Positions 32,403 through 39,522 of a DNA stretch of 39,522 bases are shown piece after piece. The first letter of the stretch is position 1. Every line of letters begins with the position of its first letter. The DNA comes from JALHUB01 sp050010555. Its GTDB lineage: Bacteria > Chloroflexota > Dehalococcoidia > DSTF01 > JALHUB01. The notes below the pieces were generated by a model that was not told where the DNA came from, made no database searches, and saw nothing but the letters and a program-made list of their open reading frames with translations. The position numbers were made by a program, and so were the translations under genes. Where the stretch lies: the NCBI GenBank assembly GCA_050010555.1, contig JBEKKV010000015.1, positions 1 through 39,522 of the forward strand, read 5' to 3'.

Positions 32403-32801
32403 CCCCTGTTGATGGCGGCACAGGCAGCCGTTAAGACATGTGGAATAACCACGAGGTGGATTGCGATGCAGTTGCGGGACGGCTTAACGGCAACCGCGAA
32501 AACGACGCGCGAATTGCACGGTGGCGTCGGCGAGCCCGCTGTGCTGGTGATCGTCGGTGTCGATGACGACCTTCGCCCCTTTTCCCTTACGCTCCGGGAC
32601 GACGAGATCATCGGGCTGTGTGCGGAGGCGGAGGTGGCGCTGGGGCATCAGGATACTTCGTGCGCCCCCCGAAAGCTGCGGGGGTAGGCGCGGCCCATCT
32701 TTCGACAGCGCTTTCTCGAACGTGTTCCTCGCATCTCTGCGGCTAGCAGCAGATGTGCGCTGGCATCGCAACGAGCGACGCACCGTTCTTCCGCCATTGC
32801 C
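32403..32801. other. About 400-bp intergenic region without a supported gene
   Basis: Between the histidine kinase and the cytochrome operon both strands have open frames of up to about 130 codons. None has a ribosome-binding site, a recognisable domain or a convincing composition. The plus-strand frame from 32412 has a short protein-like stretch (VLVIVGVDDDLRPFSLTLRDDEIIGL), which could be a gene remnant. A partial inverted repeat GCATCTCTGC/GCAGCAGATGTGC lies near 32733-32760, at the 3' side of the cytochrome operon. Nothing firmer can be said. Confidence 0.3.
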
Positions 32802-33764
32802 TCATGGGCTTTGGCCACGCCCATTGGTGCCGTCGCGGTGGTACCAATCGCGCCAAATCAACCTGTGTACGCGCAATTGCCGAGGCAGCGAACGGATGAC
32901 CGGTACGAAGGGGACCAGAAGGAGTAGCAAAAAGGCAGCGAAGGCGATTGCGACGGCCTGGAGGTCGGCGTTGGGCGACGAGGACATCGGCGGGATCTGA
33001 TAGAGGAAGGCATACGGCCAGAGCCACCATGCCCCGGGGAACCGCCCCGTTTCGTTGCTTACTCCCCATTGATCGCCTTTCATGTTCAGTGCTTCGGCGA
33101 CGGCGGCGTCCACGTCGTCCTGGAAGAACAGCAAAGACTTCGTATCGTTGAGGGAGTAGGGCAACTGGTTGCCGCTCTCTATGGCTCCCTCGAGAAGGCC
33201 GGCCCGCCCCAGGGCAAGCATCCCCGCCATCATTTCGTCGACGGGTCCGTAGTCACCGGGGGGGATATTCACTTTCCCGTTTTCCACCGTCGCCTGGTCC
33301 AGCCCATCGAGATAAGCACTGGCCCACGTTTGCTGTTGGTCAGGGCTGGCCGCCTCATACTCTTGCAGTGCTGTGGCCACGTCGCTGTTGAGGATGGCGA
33401 CCCGTTGCAAAGGGTTCAGCACGAGATCTTGTGCGGGATCGACGGGAGTCGTGACGCCGAACCAGTTCGCAGGTGCTACGCCGAAAAGGCTTTGGGCGTT
33501 CTCTGTGTCGGATGTGTACGGCGGCCCGTAGTCCTGAACACCGTGGTTTCCGGCAAGGATGTCGGCGCTGGTCTGCAAGAAGGCGATCGGCTGGATATTC
33601 GCCACGTCCTCGCCGCGCACGGTCGGATAGTCGGGCGAGCGGAAGATGGCAGCGAGAATCACAACTATGACCATCACCAGGGCCAGCACGATGAGCCCTT
33701 CCCTCAGCAGGTCGTAGGGCTTCATCGGCACGTTCTTGAAGTATTCTTCGGTTCGCTTGCTCAT
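32802..33764 (-). CDS. Subunit-IV-like cytochrome b complex protein with large extracytoplasmic insert
   Basis: A 320-residue protein with one N-terminal membrane helix (about 20-41), a soluble region of about 200 residues (42-245), and a C-terminal helix (about 268-290). The stretch before the last helix (PGAWWLWPYAFLYQIPP, 243-259), with the helix itself (AFLLLLLVPFVPVI), resembles the PEWY-to-helix region of b6f subunit IV. The PEWY box is not intact, and one helix seems to be missing. The large insert has no cysteine or heme motif and is Asp/Gln-rich. It starts 1 nt after the cytochrome b stop, so the two form one complex almost certainly. A new quinol-oxidising subunit architecture is suggested (inference). 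Confidence 0.6.
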   Translation of the reverse strand: MSKRTEEYFKNVPMKPYDLLREGLIVLALVMVIVVILAAIFRSPDYPTVRGEDVANIQPIAFLQTSADILAGNHGVQDYGPPYTSDTENAQSLFGVAPANWFGVTTPVDPAQDLVLNPLQRVAILNSDVATALQEYEAASPDQQQTWASAYLDGLDQATVENGKVNIPPGDYGPVDEMMAGMLALGRAGLLEGAIESGNQLPYSLNDTKSLLFFQDDVDAAVAEALNMKGDQWGVSNETGRFPGAWWLWPYAFLYQIPPMSSSPNADLQAVAIAFAAFLLLLLVPFVPVIRSLPRQLRVHRLIWRDWYHRDGTNGRGQSP

Positions 33765-33765
33765 C

Positions 33766-34374
33766 TTATTGCTTGCCGTTTATCGGCTTTACGGGGCCTT
33801 CACTACGTATGAAGAACACATGGATTCCCACCAGCAGGCCAAGCAAGAGCGGTAGAGCGACGATGTGCAGGGTCAGAACCTGGCCCGTGTTCATGGTGTT
33901 GAAGAAGGCGCCGATGCCTACCGCGTTCATCGCATCCTTCGCTTGGACCGCGATCCACTGTGAGTCCCAGTTTGTCTGCGCCAGAAAGCCCGTCAGGGCA
34001 GTGAAGATCGCCGCTCCCAGGGCCAGCACTCCGACCATCCATGTTTTCCAGCGACCGTCTCGCCAGGCTGCCATCGCGAACTTCGTGGCAATGTGCGCGA
34101 CAAGGGCAAAGAAGAACAGTTGCGCACCCCAGAAGTGCATCGAGTTGACAAAGCGCCCCAGACCCGATCCCGGCGCCTGGCCGCCGTGGTACCAGTCGGG
34201 TCCGAACAGGGCCATTATCACTCCCGTGAAGACCAGCACTGCGAGGGCGGAAAGCGCCGTCACGCCGAAGAGATACGCGACGGAGCTCACGTAAACGGGC
34301 AACCTGGTCGGGAGGGCGTCCTCAAGAGTGAGTTTGTCCGCGAGAAATCGCTGGGCGGACCGCGTCAAGTTCAT
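33766..34374 (-). CDS. Cytochrome b6-like membrane cytochrome
   Basis: A 202-residue di-heme cytochrome b N-terminal-domain protein with four membrane helices. The heme ligands are H80 and H94 (14 apart) on the second helix and H170 and H185 (15 apart) on the fourth. The 14/15 spacing marks the b6f type; mitochondrial-type b has 14/14. The turn after helix C reads GFLAQTNWDSQW in place of the usual LPWDQ. ATG 34374 is preferred because GAGG lies 8 nt upstream. A GTG at 34395 overlaps the preceding stop (TAGTG), but its Shine-Dalgarno is too close. It probably oxidises quinol with the neighbouring subunits; no Rieske protein is encoded nearby. Confidence 0.88.
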   Translation of the reverse strand: MNLTRSAQRFLADKLTLEDALPTRLPVYVSSVAYLFGVTALSALAVLVFTGVIMALFGPDWYHGGQAPGSGLGRFVNSMHFWGAQLFFFALVAHIATKFAMAAWRDGRWKTWMVGVLALGAAIFTALTGFLAQTNWDSQWIAVQAKDAMNAVGIGAFFNTMNTGQVLTLHIVALPLLLGLLVGIHVFFIRSEGPVKPINGKQ

Positions 34375-34394
34375 GCCGGACCTCGCATTCCGCA

Positions 34395-34556
34395 CTACTC
34401 CTGGGGCTCAAAGATTCGCGGTATGCGCAACCAGGCGGCAGCGCCGAAGGCAACGATCAGTGCTCCCCAGGCAGCAATGTCCGGAATCGCGAGGTTGAAG
34501 ATGGAGAAGGCGATATGGGATACCGCAGGCAGCAACTCGGTGGGCAGTGCTTCCAC
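34395..34556 (-). CDS. 53-residue single-span membrane protein leading the cytochrome b operon
   Basis: A short gene with a strong Shine-Dalgarno (GGAGG, 7 nt before GTG 34556). The predicted peptide begins MEALPTELLPAVSHIAF, has one hydrophobic helix (about residues 24-42, IPDIAAWGALIVAFGAAAW), and ends in RIPRIFEPQE. Its stop touches the start region of cytochrome b, so it is the first gene of this three-gene operon. Size and topology recall the small accessory subunits of b6f and bc1 complexes, but no similarity to a known subunit is visible. The good ribosome-binding site and coupling make it a real gene with fair confidence. Confidence 0.7.
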   Translation of the reverse strand: MEALPTELLPAVSHIAFSIFNLAIPDIAAWGALIVAFGAAAWLRIPRIFEPQE

Positions 34557-34705
34557 GGCAGGACCTCCTTCTCGTACTGTGGAAGGCAGCCAGTGACGTC
34601 AGCATGATATCTCGCGGCCACGTCAAGTGCCAGTGCCGGAACAGAAATATCACGGGGACGGGAGAAAGTCACCTGCGGACGCCTTTCTCGATTCGCCGGG
34701 TGGAG

Positions 34706-37700
34706 CTAGCGGAAGTTGTGCGCCGGTGGCGCGACGAGCGAGGCTTCGACGCGCAGGGGCGTGAACTTCTCGGCGACGACGTTCAGCGTCCCTTCTCGCT
34801 TCTGTAGCCTCCCGCGCACGAGCAGGAACGGCTCGCTGCGGATTACGCTCCGCGCCGAGGCGTAGAGTTTCGGTTTCACCACCACGTTGGCCAGCCCGAA
34901 CTCATCCTCTAGCAGCAGGAAGACGAAGCCCTTCGCCGTCATCGGGTGCTGGCGGCAGACGACGAGTCCCGCGATCTCCAGCATCGAGCCGTCGGGCAGC
35001 CTGTCGAGGTGTCTGCTGGAGACGACGCCCTCGTGCAGGCCGCGTCGCACGAAGGCCAGCGGATGGTGGACGGGCGAAAGGCCCAGGTTCTCGTACTCGG
35101 CAGCCATGCGTTCCCAGGCCGTCATGTCGGCCAGCGGCACCATGTCCTGCTCGATGGGCAGCGGCAGCGGCATCTGTCTGCCCGCCGGTCCGTCGTGCGG
35201 GCGGATGACCAGCCCGGCCTGCCACATCGGCGTACGACGATTGGCGACGAGCGATTCGAAGGAGCCCACCGACGCCAGGTTCTCGACGGCGGTCTGCGGC
35301 AGGCGGCTGCGGTTCATAAGCTCCCATACCGAGCCGAAGGGCCCGTTGCGCTGCCGCTCCTCTTCGACCGCCTGAGCCGCGCTCCGGCCGATGCCACGCA
35401 CGTAGGCGATGCCTACTCGCACAGCGTCGCCCTCCGGCCCGGCTTCGACCGTGCAGCGGGTGCCGCTGAGGTTAATGTCGGGGTTGAGCACGCCGACGCC
35501 GTGTCGTTTGGCGTCGTTGGTGAAGACGTGCGGCGCGTAGAAGCCCATGGGCTGGGCGTTGAAGAGGGCGCAGTAGAACTCCGCCGGATAGTACTTCTTC
35601 AGCCAGGCCGACTGGTAGGCGAGGACGGCAAAGGCGGCGGAGTGGCTCTTAGGGAAGCCGAACTCGGCGAAACCCAACAGCTTGTCGAAGACCGCCTGCG
35701 CCGTCTTCTCGTCGACGCCGCGGGCCAGGGCGCCTTCGCGGAACTGCTGCCAGAAGCCTTGCATCGCCTCCCGCGAGCGCTTGCGGCTGATGGCGCGTCG
35801 GAGGGCCTCCGCCTGGCCGGCGGTGAAACCTGCCAGCGCCATCGCCACCTGCAGGACCTGGTCCTGATAGAGGATGACGCCCAGGCTGTCTTTGAGGGCG
35901 TTTTCCAGCGACGGGTGGTCGTAGGTGACGGGCTCTTTGCCCTGCTTGCGACGCACGAACGGGTTCACCGCCTTGCCGACGATGGGCCCCGGCCGGACGA
36001 TGGCGACCTCCTGCGTCAGCTCTTCCAGGGAGCGCGGCTGCGTGCGCGGCAGGAGCTGTATCTGGGCGCGGCTCTCGATCTGGAAGACGCCGATGGTATC
36101 GCCGGCGCAGATCATGTCGTAGACGGCGGGATCTGTGAAGTCGATGCGGCTGAGGTCGACGCAGCGACCGCGGCGGGCGGCGACGATGTCGATGCAGTCC
36201 TCGACGAGCGAGAGCATTCCCAGCGCCAGGAAGTCGATCTTTATCATGCCGGCGTCGTCGACGGAGTCTTTGTCCCACTGGCAGACGTAGCGGCCGGGCA
36301 TTCCGCCCCTTTCGATGGGCACGAGCTCGGCGACGGGCTTGGAGGAGATGATCATGCCGCCGACGTGCTGCGAGAGGTGGCGCGGCATACCATCGATCGC
36401 CGCCGCAAGCGTCACGAGGTCGCGCCATAGGAGAGCGCTGGACTTGCGGCTGAACTCCGGCAGCGCGGCCATCTCTTCCGGCAGGTGGTAGGCGTGCCTG
36501 GCGTCGACGCGCTTCGCCAGCTTGTCGAGCTCCGCTTCGGGCAGGCCGAGCGCTTTGCCGACGTCGCGGACGGCGGAGCGCATCTTGTAGCTGATGATCT
36601 CGCCGACGAGAGGCGCGTGGTCCGGGCCGAACTCGTTGTGGACGCGCAGGATGAGCGCCTCACGGATGTCGCGGGCGAAGTCGAGGTCGATGTCCGGCAC
36701 GGAGGTGCCCTCTTCGTTAAGGAAGCGGCCGAAGAAGAGGTTGTAGCGCAGCGGGTCGACGTGGGAAAGGCCGATGAGATAGCAGATGAGCGAGCTGACC
36801 GAGGAGCCGCGTCCGCGCCCCGGCGGCAGGCCGGCAAAACTTCGGGGAGAGGCGCCGCGCACCTTCGCCGCCTCCTCGCGCGCCATCTCCAGCAGTTGCC
36901 GGTAGACGAGGAAGAAGCCGGAGAGGCCGCGCTTGCGTACCATGTCCAGCTCTTCGCGCAGTCGAGCGTCGACCGGCGGCGTGATGCGGCCGTAGCGCTC
37001 GCGGGCGGCCTCGTGGCAGATGTGCTCCAGGTGAGAGTCGACCGTCTCGCCTTCGGGCACAGGGTAGTCGGGGAAGGTGTAGCCGAGGTCGCGCGTGAGG
37101 TCGAAAGTGCAGCGCTCGGCGATGCGGACGCTGTTGGCAAGAGCGTCGGGATACTCGGCAAAGAGGGCGGTCATCTCTTCGGGCGACTTGAGGCAGTACT
37201 CGGAGTTCTCGCGGCGCAACTGATGCGAGGCGTCGAGCGTTGTGCGATGACGAATGGCGACGAGCACGTCCTGGAGTCGATGGCGCTCGCGCAGGTGGTA
37301 GTGGACGTTGTTGGTGGCGACGCAGCCGAGGCCGAGTCGCTCCGCCAGCGCCGTCAGCGCCTGGTTGCGGGCCTGGTCGCCGTAGACGAGGTTATTCTGC
37401 AGCTCGATCCAGAAGCTCTCCCGGCCAAAGGCATCGACGTAGCATCGCGCTGCCGCTTCGGCCTCGCGCAGACGTCCGGTGGCGATGAGCGACGGCACTT
37501 CGCCTCGCTTGCAGCCGGAGAGGGCGATGAGGCCTTTGCTGTGGTGGGCGAGCGTCTCGAAGTCCAGCACGGGCTCGCCGCGCTTGCCGGAGGTGTGGGC
37601 GTGTGTGAGGAGGAGGCAGAGGCTGGCGTATCCCCGCTGCGACTCGCAGAGGAGGGTGACGTGAGCGCCGCCCTGTAGCGTGACTTCGGCGCCGGTGATG

Positions 37701-37888
37701 GGGCGCGCGCCAAACGCCTTCGCTGTCTGAGCGAACGCCATCGCGCCGTAGAGTCCGTCGTGGTCCGTGAGGGCGAGGGTGTCGTAGCCGAGTTCGCGGG
37801 CGCGGAGGACCAGCTCTTCGGGAGTGGATGCGCCCTCGCGGAGGGAGTAGCAGGAGTGGCAGTGGAGCTCGACGTACGGCTCAGTCAT
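34706..37888 (-). CDS. dnaE2: Error-prone DNA polymerase III alpha subunit
   Basis: DnaE2 is the C-family polymerase of the mutagenic translesion system. The N-terminal PHP domain starts YVELHCHSCYSLREGAS. The catalytic aspartates lie in VPDIDLDFARDIREA (about residue 399). The polymerase core continues through GRGRGSSVSSLICYLIGLSHVDP and the HhH/OB regions to the end. At 1060 residues it lacks the extra C-terminal part of the replicative DnaE, as DnaE2 proteins do. ATG 37888 is chosen because it begins the PHP motif. It overlaps the upstream DUF6504 gene by 8 nt. Confidence 0.96.
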   Translation of the reverse strand: MTEPYVELHCHSCYSLREGASTPEELVLRARELGYDTLALTDHDGLYGAMAFAQTAKAFGARPITGAEVTLQGGAHVTLLCESQRGYASLCLLLTHAHTSGKRGEPVLDFETLAHHSKGLIALSGCKRGEVPSLIATGRLREAEAAARCYVDAFGRESFWIELQNNLVYGDQARNQALTALAERLGLGCVATNNVHYHLRERHRLQDVLVAIRHRTTLDASHQLRRENSEYCLKSPEEMTALFAEYPDALANSVRIAERCTFDLTRDLGYTFPDYPVPEGETVDSHLEHICHEAARERYGRITPPVDARLREELDMVRKRGLSGFFLVYRQLLEMAREEAAKVRGASPRSFAGLPPGRGRGSSVSSLICYLIGLSHVDPLRYNLFFGRFLNEEGTSVPDIDLDFARDIREALILRVHNEFGPDHAPLVGEIISYKMRSAVRDVGKALGLPEAELDKLAKRVDARHAYHLPEEMAALPEFSRKSSALLWRDLVTLAAAIDGMPRHLSQHVGGMIISSKPVAELVPIERGGMPGRYVCQWDKDSVDDAGMIKIDFLALGMLSLVEDCIDIVAARRGRCVDLSRIDFTDPAVYDMICAGDTIGVFQIESRAQIQLLPRTQPRSLEELTQEVAIVRPGPIVGKAVNPFVRRKQGKEPVTYDHPSLENALKDSLGVILYQDQVLQVAMALAGFTAGQAEALRRAISRKRSREAMQGFWQQFREGALARGVDEKTAQAVFDKLLGFAEFGFPKSHSAAFAVLAYQSAWLKKYYPAEFYCALFNAQPMGFYAPHVFTNDAKRHGVGVLNPDINLSGTRCTVEAGPEGDAVRVGIAYVRGIGRSAAQAVEEERQRNGPFGSVWELMNRSRLPQTAVENLASVGSFESLVANRRTPMWQAGLVIRPHDGPAGRQMPLPLPIEQDMVPLADMTAWERMAAEYENLGLSPVHHPLAFVRRGLHEGVVSSRHLDRLPDGSMLEIAGLVVCRQHPMTAKGFVFLLLEDEFGLANVVVKPKLYASARSVIRSEPFLLVRGRLQKREGTLNVVAEKFTPLRVEASLVAPPAHNFR

Positions 37889-38138
37889 AGCTCTGCTTGT
37901 ACCATTGCTCTTGCACCAGGTCGCGATAGACGATGAGCGGGCGGCCGTCCTCCAGAAGCAGCCGATAGTACAGACGCGAGACCTCCTCCCGCCACCACTC
38001 GTCGTCGATGCGCCAGACGTCCAGCACCTGCGATACCGCCAGGCGCTGCCGACCAAGGACGACGGCGACAGGCTCTCCCCGATCGTCCGTCGCCACGACG
38101 ACCGGCCGCGGCTCCTTGAGCGGGCTCAGTCCCGTCAC
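37881..38138 (-). CDS. DUF6504-like small protein of the mutasome operon
   Basis: An 85-residue protein lying between imuB and dnaE2, as DUF6504 proteins do in many actinobacteria and relatives. Visible features are PRPVVVATDDRGEPVAVVLGRQR, DVWRIDDEWWREEVSRLYYRLLLEDGRPLIVYRDLV and a Tyr/Trp-rich end. The function is unknown. GTG 38138 forms a GTGA 4-nt overlap with the imuB stop, which argues for this start over GTG 38186. It may connect the other mutasome parts. Confidence 0.75.
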   Translation of the reverse strand: MTGLSPLKEPRPVVVATDDRGEPVAVVLGRQRLAVSQVLDVWRIDDEWWREEVSRLYYRLLLEDGRPLIVYRDLVQEQWYKQSYD

Positions 38139-39424
38139 GGTTCGTAGTCGATAAGGGCGTGACGCCTCTCCGGCAGTCGCGACCACGGCTCCACCTCCAC
38201 CACCCTCGATAGGAGAGGCCGCCCCCAGCGCGCTCGTAGCTGACGGGCCGTCTCGCCGAGCTGGCGCTTGAGGCCCGCCTTCTCGGCGAACAGCGTCGCC
38301 TGGCGGCCGCGCTCCTCCGTTATCCCCGACAGTTCGATCGTCAGCTCTTCTACCGGCGCCGTGGGGGCGGCGTTCGAGAGGACGCTCTTGACGATGAACA
38401 GCATTCGCTCCCAGTCGACGACGGCTTCATGGAAGGTGAGCGCTTTCTCCCAGCTCCGCCCGCCCCAGAGAGCGGCGCGCAGGCGCAGGCGACGGGCGGC
38501 GCGGCCGCGCAATCGCCAGTGGAGGCGCACGAGCAGCCGGCGACAGGCGACGACGAACGCTTCGATGCTGACGGCGGCGGATGGGAAGCGCAACGTCTCG
38601 CTCAGGAGCTCTTCAGGATGCCGCGGGCGCAGGGGCTCGCAGTCGATGCCGCGGGCGAGCTCGTAGAGGCGCTTCCCTTCGCTGCCGAACTGGGCTTGCA
38701 GCGGTCCGGGCGCCAGTATCGCCAGGTCGCCGAGGGTGCGCAGGCCGTACAGGTCGAGGCGTCGGAGCGTGTCAGCCGAAGCGACGGGGGCGTTTAATTG
38801 ACCAATTGATATCAATTGTTTTTTCGTGCTTTCCTGAATCTGGGAAGCGACGAAGTGAGTCTGAGAAAAGGTGTCGAAATGCGCCAAAAGGGCGACATCG
38901 AGGGGGCGCAGGAACTCGGCCTCTTTGCTCTCGGGGACGGTGCATACCTGGCCGGGCTGGCTGGTGACGGCGGCGGTCCAGGCGACGAATTTGCCCTCCG
39001 CTATGCCGATAGCGGCGATGAGGCCGGTTGTCTCCCGCAGCGAGCGGATTATGCGCTCCCCCAGGTCCAGCTCGTCTTCGTAGTGTAGGGAGAGGCCGCC
39101 GGCGTTGAGGTAGGCGCGGCCGAGAGCGCCGGGCTCGACTTCCGGGCTGAAGGTTTCGAGGGCGGCGAGCAAGGCGTCGAAGACGTCGCTGTAGCGGGAG
39201 GGGTGCGGCGGCAGAAAGGCGGCGTCGCGGCAGAGGGCGAGCGCCGGCCGGAGCGGCATGCCGACGCGAACGCCCTGCGCTTCGGCTTCGGGTGAGCAGT
39301 CGAGGACGGCCTTTCGCTGGTCGGGGGTCTCGCCGATCACGAGCGGGCGACTGCGAAGGGAGGGATCGCGCTGTCGCTCGACGGCGGTGGGAAAGTGCGG
39401 GATGAGGATGCAGGCGATTCGCAT
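38135..39424 (-). CDS. imuB: ImuB-like inactive Y-family polymerase
   Basis: A 429-residue Y-family protein that acts as a hub between the sliding clamp and DnaE2 in mutasome systems. The palm begins MRIACILIPHFPTAVERQRDP, where the metal-binding Asp of active Y polymerases is absent. The SLDEAYLD motif is GALGRAYLNAG, so catalysis is lost, as expected of ImuB. The HhH thumb follows (LDLYGLRTLGDLAILAPG, about 223-240). Residues about 181-216 are an unusual insertion encoded by AT-rich DNA (see separate entry). ATG 39424 is used; TTG 39436 is possible. imuA is not in the window. Confidence 0.88.
   Translation of the reverse strand: MRIACILIPHFPTAVERQRDPSLRSRPLVIGETPDQRKAVLDCSPEAEAQGVRVGMPLRPALALCRDAAFLPPHPSRYSDVFDALLAALETFSPEVEPGALGRAYLNAGGLSLHYEDELDLGERIIRSLRETTGLIAAIGIAEGKFVAWTAAVTSQPGQVCTVPESKEAEFLRPLDVALLAHFDTFSQTHFVASQIQESTKKQLISIGQLNAPVASADTLRRLDLYGLRTLGDLAILAPGPLQAQFGSEGKRLYELARGIDCEPLRPRHPEELLSETLRFPSAAVSIEAFVVACRRLLVRLHWRLRGRAARRLRLRAALWGGRSWEKALTFHEAVVDWERMLFIVKSVLSNAAPTAPVEELTIELSGITEERGRQATLFAEKAGLKRQLGETARQLRARWGRPLLSRVVEVEPWSRLPERRHALIDYEP
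38778..38852. repeat. In-frame AT-rich insertion with palindrome and flanking 9-bp repeats in imuB
   Basis: Direct repeats GAAGCGACG lie at 38778-38786 and 38844-38852, 66 bp apart, exactly 22 codons. The 57 bp between are about 39% G+C by hand count, in a clearly GC-rich gene, and contain the perfect 16-bp palindrome CAATTGATATCAATTG (38803-38818). The repeats encode Val-Ala-Ser twice (192-194 and 214-216 of ImuB). The segment reads through in frame, adding QIQESTKKQLISIGQLNAP plus VAS. Confidence 0.55.
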
Positions 39425-39458
39425 GGCCTTACCCAATGGATAGATACGTCGGCCACGT

Positions 39459-39503
39459 CGCGCGCCCGCCCGGGGCGGACGGCGCGCGGCCTTTTTTCCT
39501 TTT
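39459..39503 (+). terminator. Rho-independent terminator-like hairpin oriented to the right
   Basis: CGCGCGCC plus CGCC (39459-39470) pairs with GGCG (39474-39477) and GGCGCGCG (39481-39488), leaving a 3-nt loop and a 3-nt bulge. GCC and T6-CC-T4 (39492-39503) follow. The T-tract is on the plus strand, yet all genes to the left are on the minus strand. It would stop plus-strand antisense transcription through imuB, or it is simply a structured element in the imuB leader. Confidence 0.45.
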
Positions 39504-39509
39504 AGTCTG

Positions 39510-39522
39510 AGGGGACACCCCT
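39510..39522. repeat. 13-bp inverted repeat at the right edge
   Basis: AGGGG-ACA-CCCCT, with 5-bp arms, lies about 86 bp upstream of imuB and touches the window end. It could be an operator or half of a larger structure. It does not look like a known LexA box. Confidence 0.25.

Noticed and set aside
32412..32687. Possible 91-residue plus-strand protein after the histidine kinase
   Set aside because: It has no ribosome-binding site and no family resemblance, and the opposite strand is equally open. It is mentioned only as a possible remnant.
34706..38056. N-terminal extension of dnaE2 to 38056
   Set aside because: The extra 56 residues are Arg/Ser/Trp-rich shadow of the DUF6504 gene. The PHP domain begins at ATG 37888.

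Overview
This is a high-GC bacterial chromosome segment carrying mostly housekeeping genes. It has no phage, insertion sequence, CRISPR array or toxin system that I can see. Gene content and order suggest an aerobic or microaerobic, non-fermenting bacterium, most probably of the phylum Chloroflexota. The taxonomic call is inference from protein flavour: a short AtpI followed by a complete atp operon, an Asp-type MurA, a b6f-spaced cytochrome b, and an ImuB/DnaE2 mutasome.

Left part (1-13.4 kb). A complete F1Fo-ATP synthase operon (atpI-B-E-F-H-A-G-D-C) is followed on the same strand by murA and an mreB homologue. Convergent to them lies rex, the NADH/NAD+-sensing repressor. It has a well-formed promoter with a Rex-type operator over the predicted start point. 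Next come a minimal zinc metallopeptidase with a small acidic membrane partner, a frameshifted membrane protein gene, a SAM methyltransferase and an O6-alkylguanine-DNA alkyltransferase.

Middle part (13.4-28 kb). Here are a DUF2156-type acyltransferase-like membrane protein, a DsbA-fold lipoprotein-like protein that has lost one active-site cysteine, tRNA-Thr(CGT) and a family-39 glycosyltransferase. The lipoate pair lipB-lipA follows. A tightly coupled three-gene lipid operon encodes an alkyl-DHAP-synthase-like flavoprotein, a GlpD-type dehydrogenase and a diacylglycerol-kinase-family enzyme, joined by two TGATG overlaps. After it come a Tat-exported DUF362 protein, an alpha/beta hydrolase and a DUF255 thioredoxin-domain protein.

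Right part (28-39.5 kb). This holds a family-5 uracil-DNA glycosylase, a fusion of a peptidase-S51-like domain with a cysteinyl-tRNA-synthetase tail, a ferredoxin-nitroreductase and an orphan membrane histidine kinase. A compact cytochrome b operon follows: a 53-residue membrane peptide, a b6-like cytochrome, and a subunit-IV-like protein with a large insert; no Rieske gene is visible. The window ends with the mutagenic translesion operon imuB-DUF6504-dnaE2.

Cross-cutting observations: five genes have a TANNNT hexamer only 6-9 nt before the start codon, and in four of them it is preceded by TGN. This suggests that leaderless mRNAs are common here. imuB carries an in-frame AT-rich insertion containing a perfect 16-bp palindrome and flanked by 9-bp direct repeats. 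The most attractive candidates for new biology are the Rieske-less cytochrome b complex, the alkyl-DHAP-synthase-like lipid operon, the S51/CysRS-tail fusion and the palindromic insertion in imuB.
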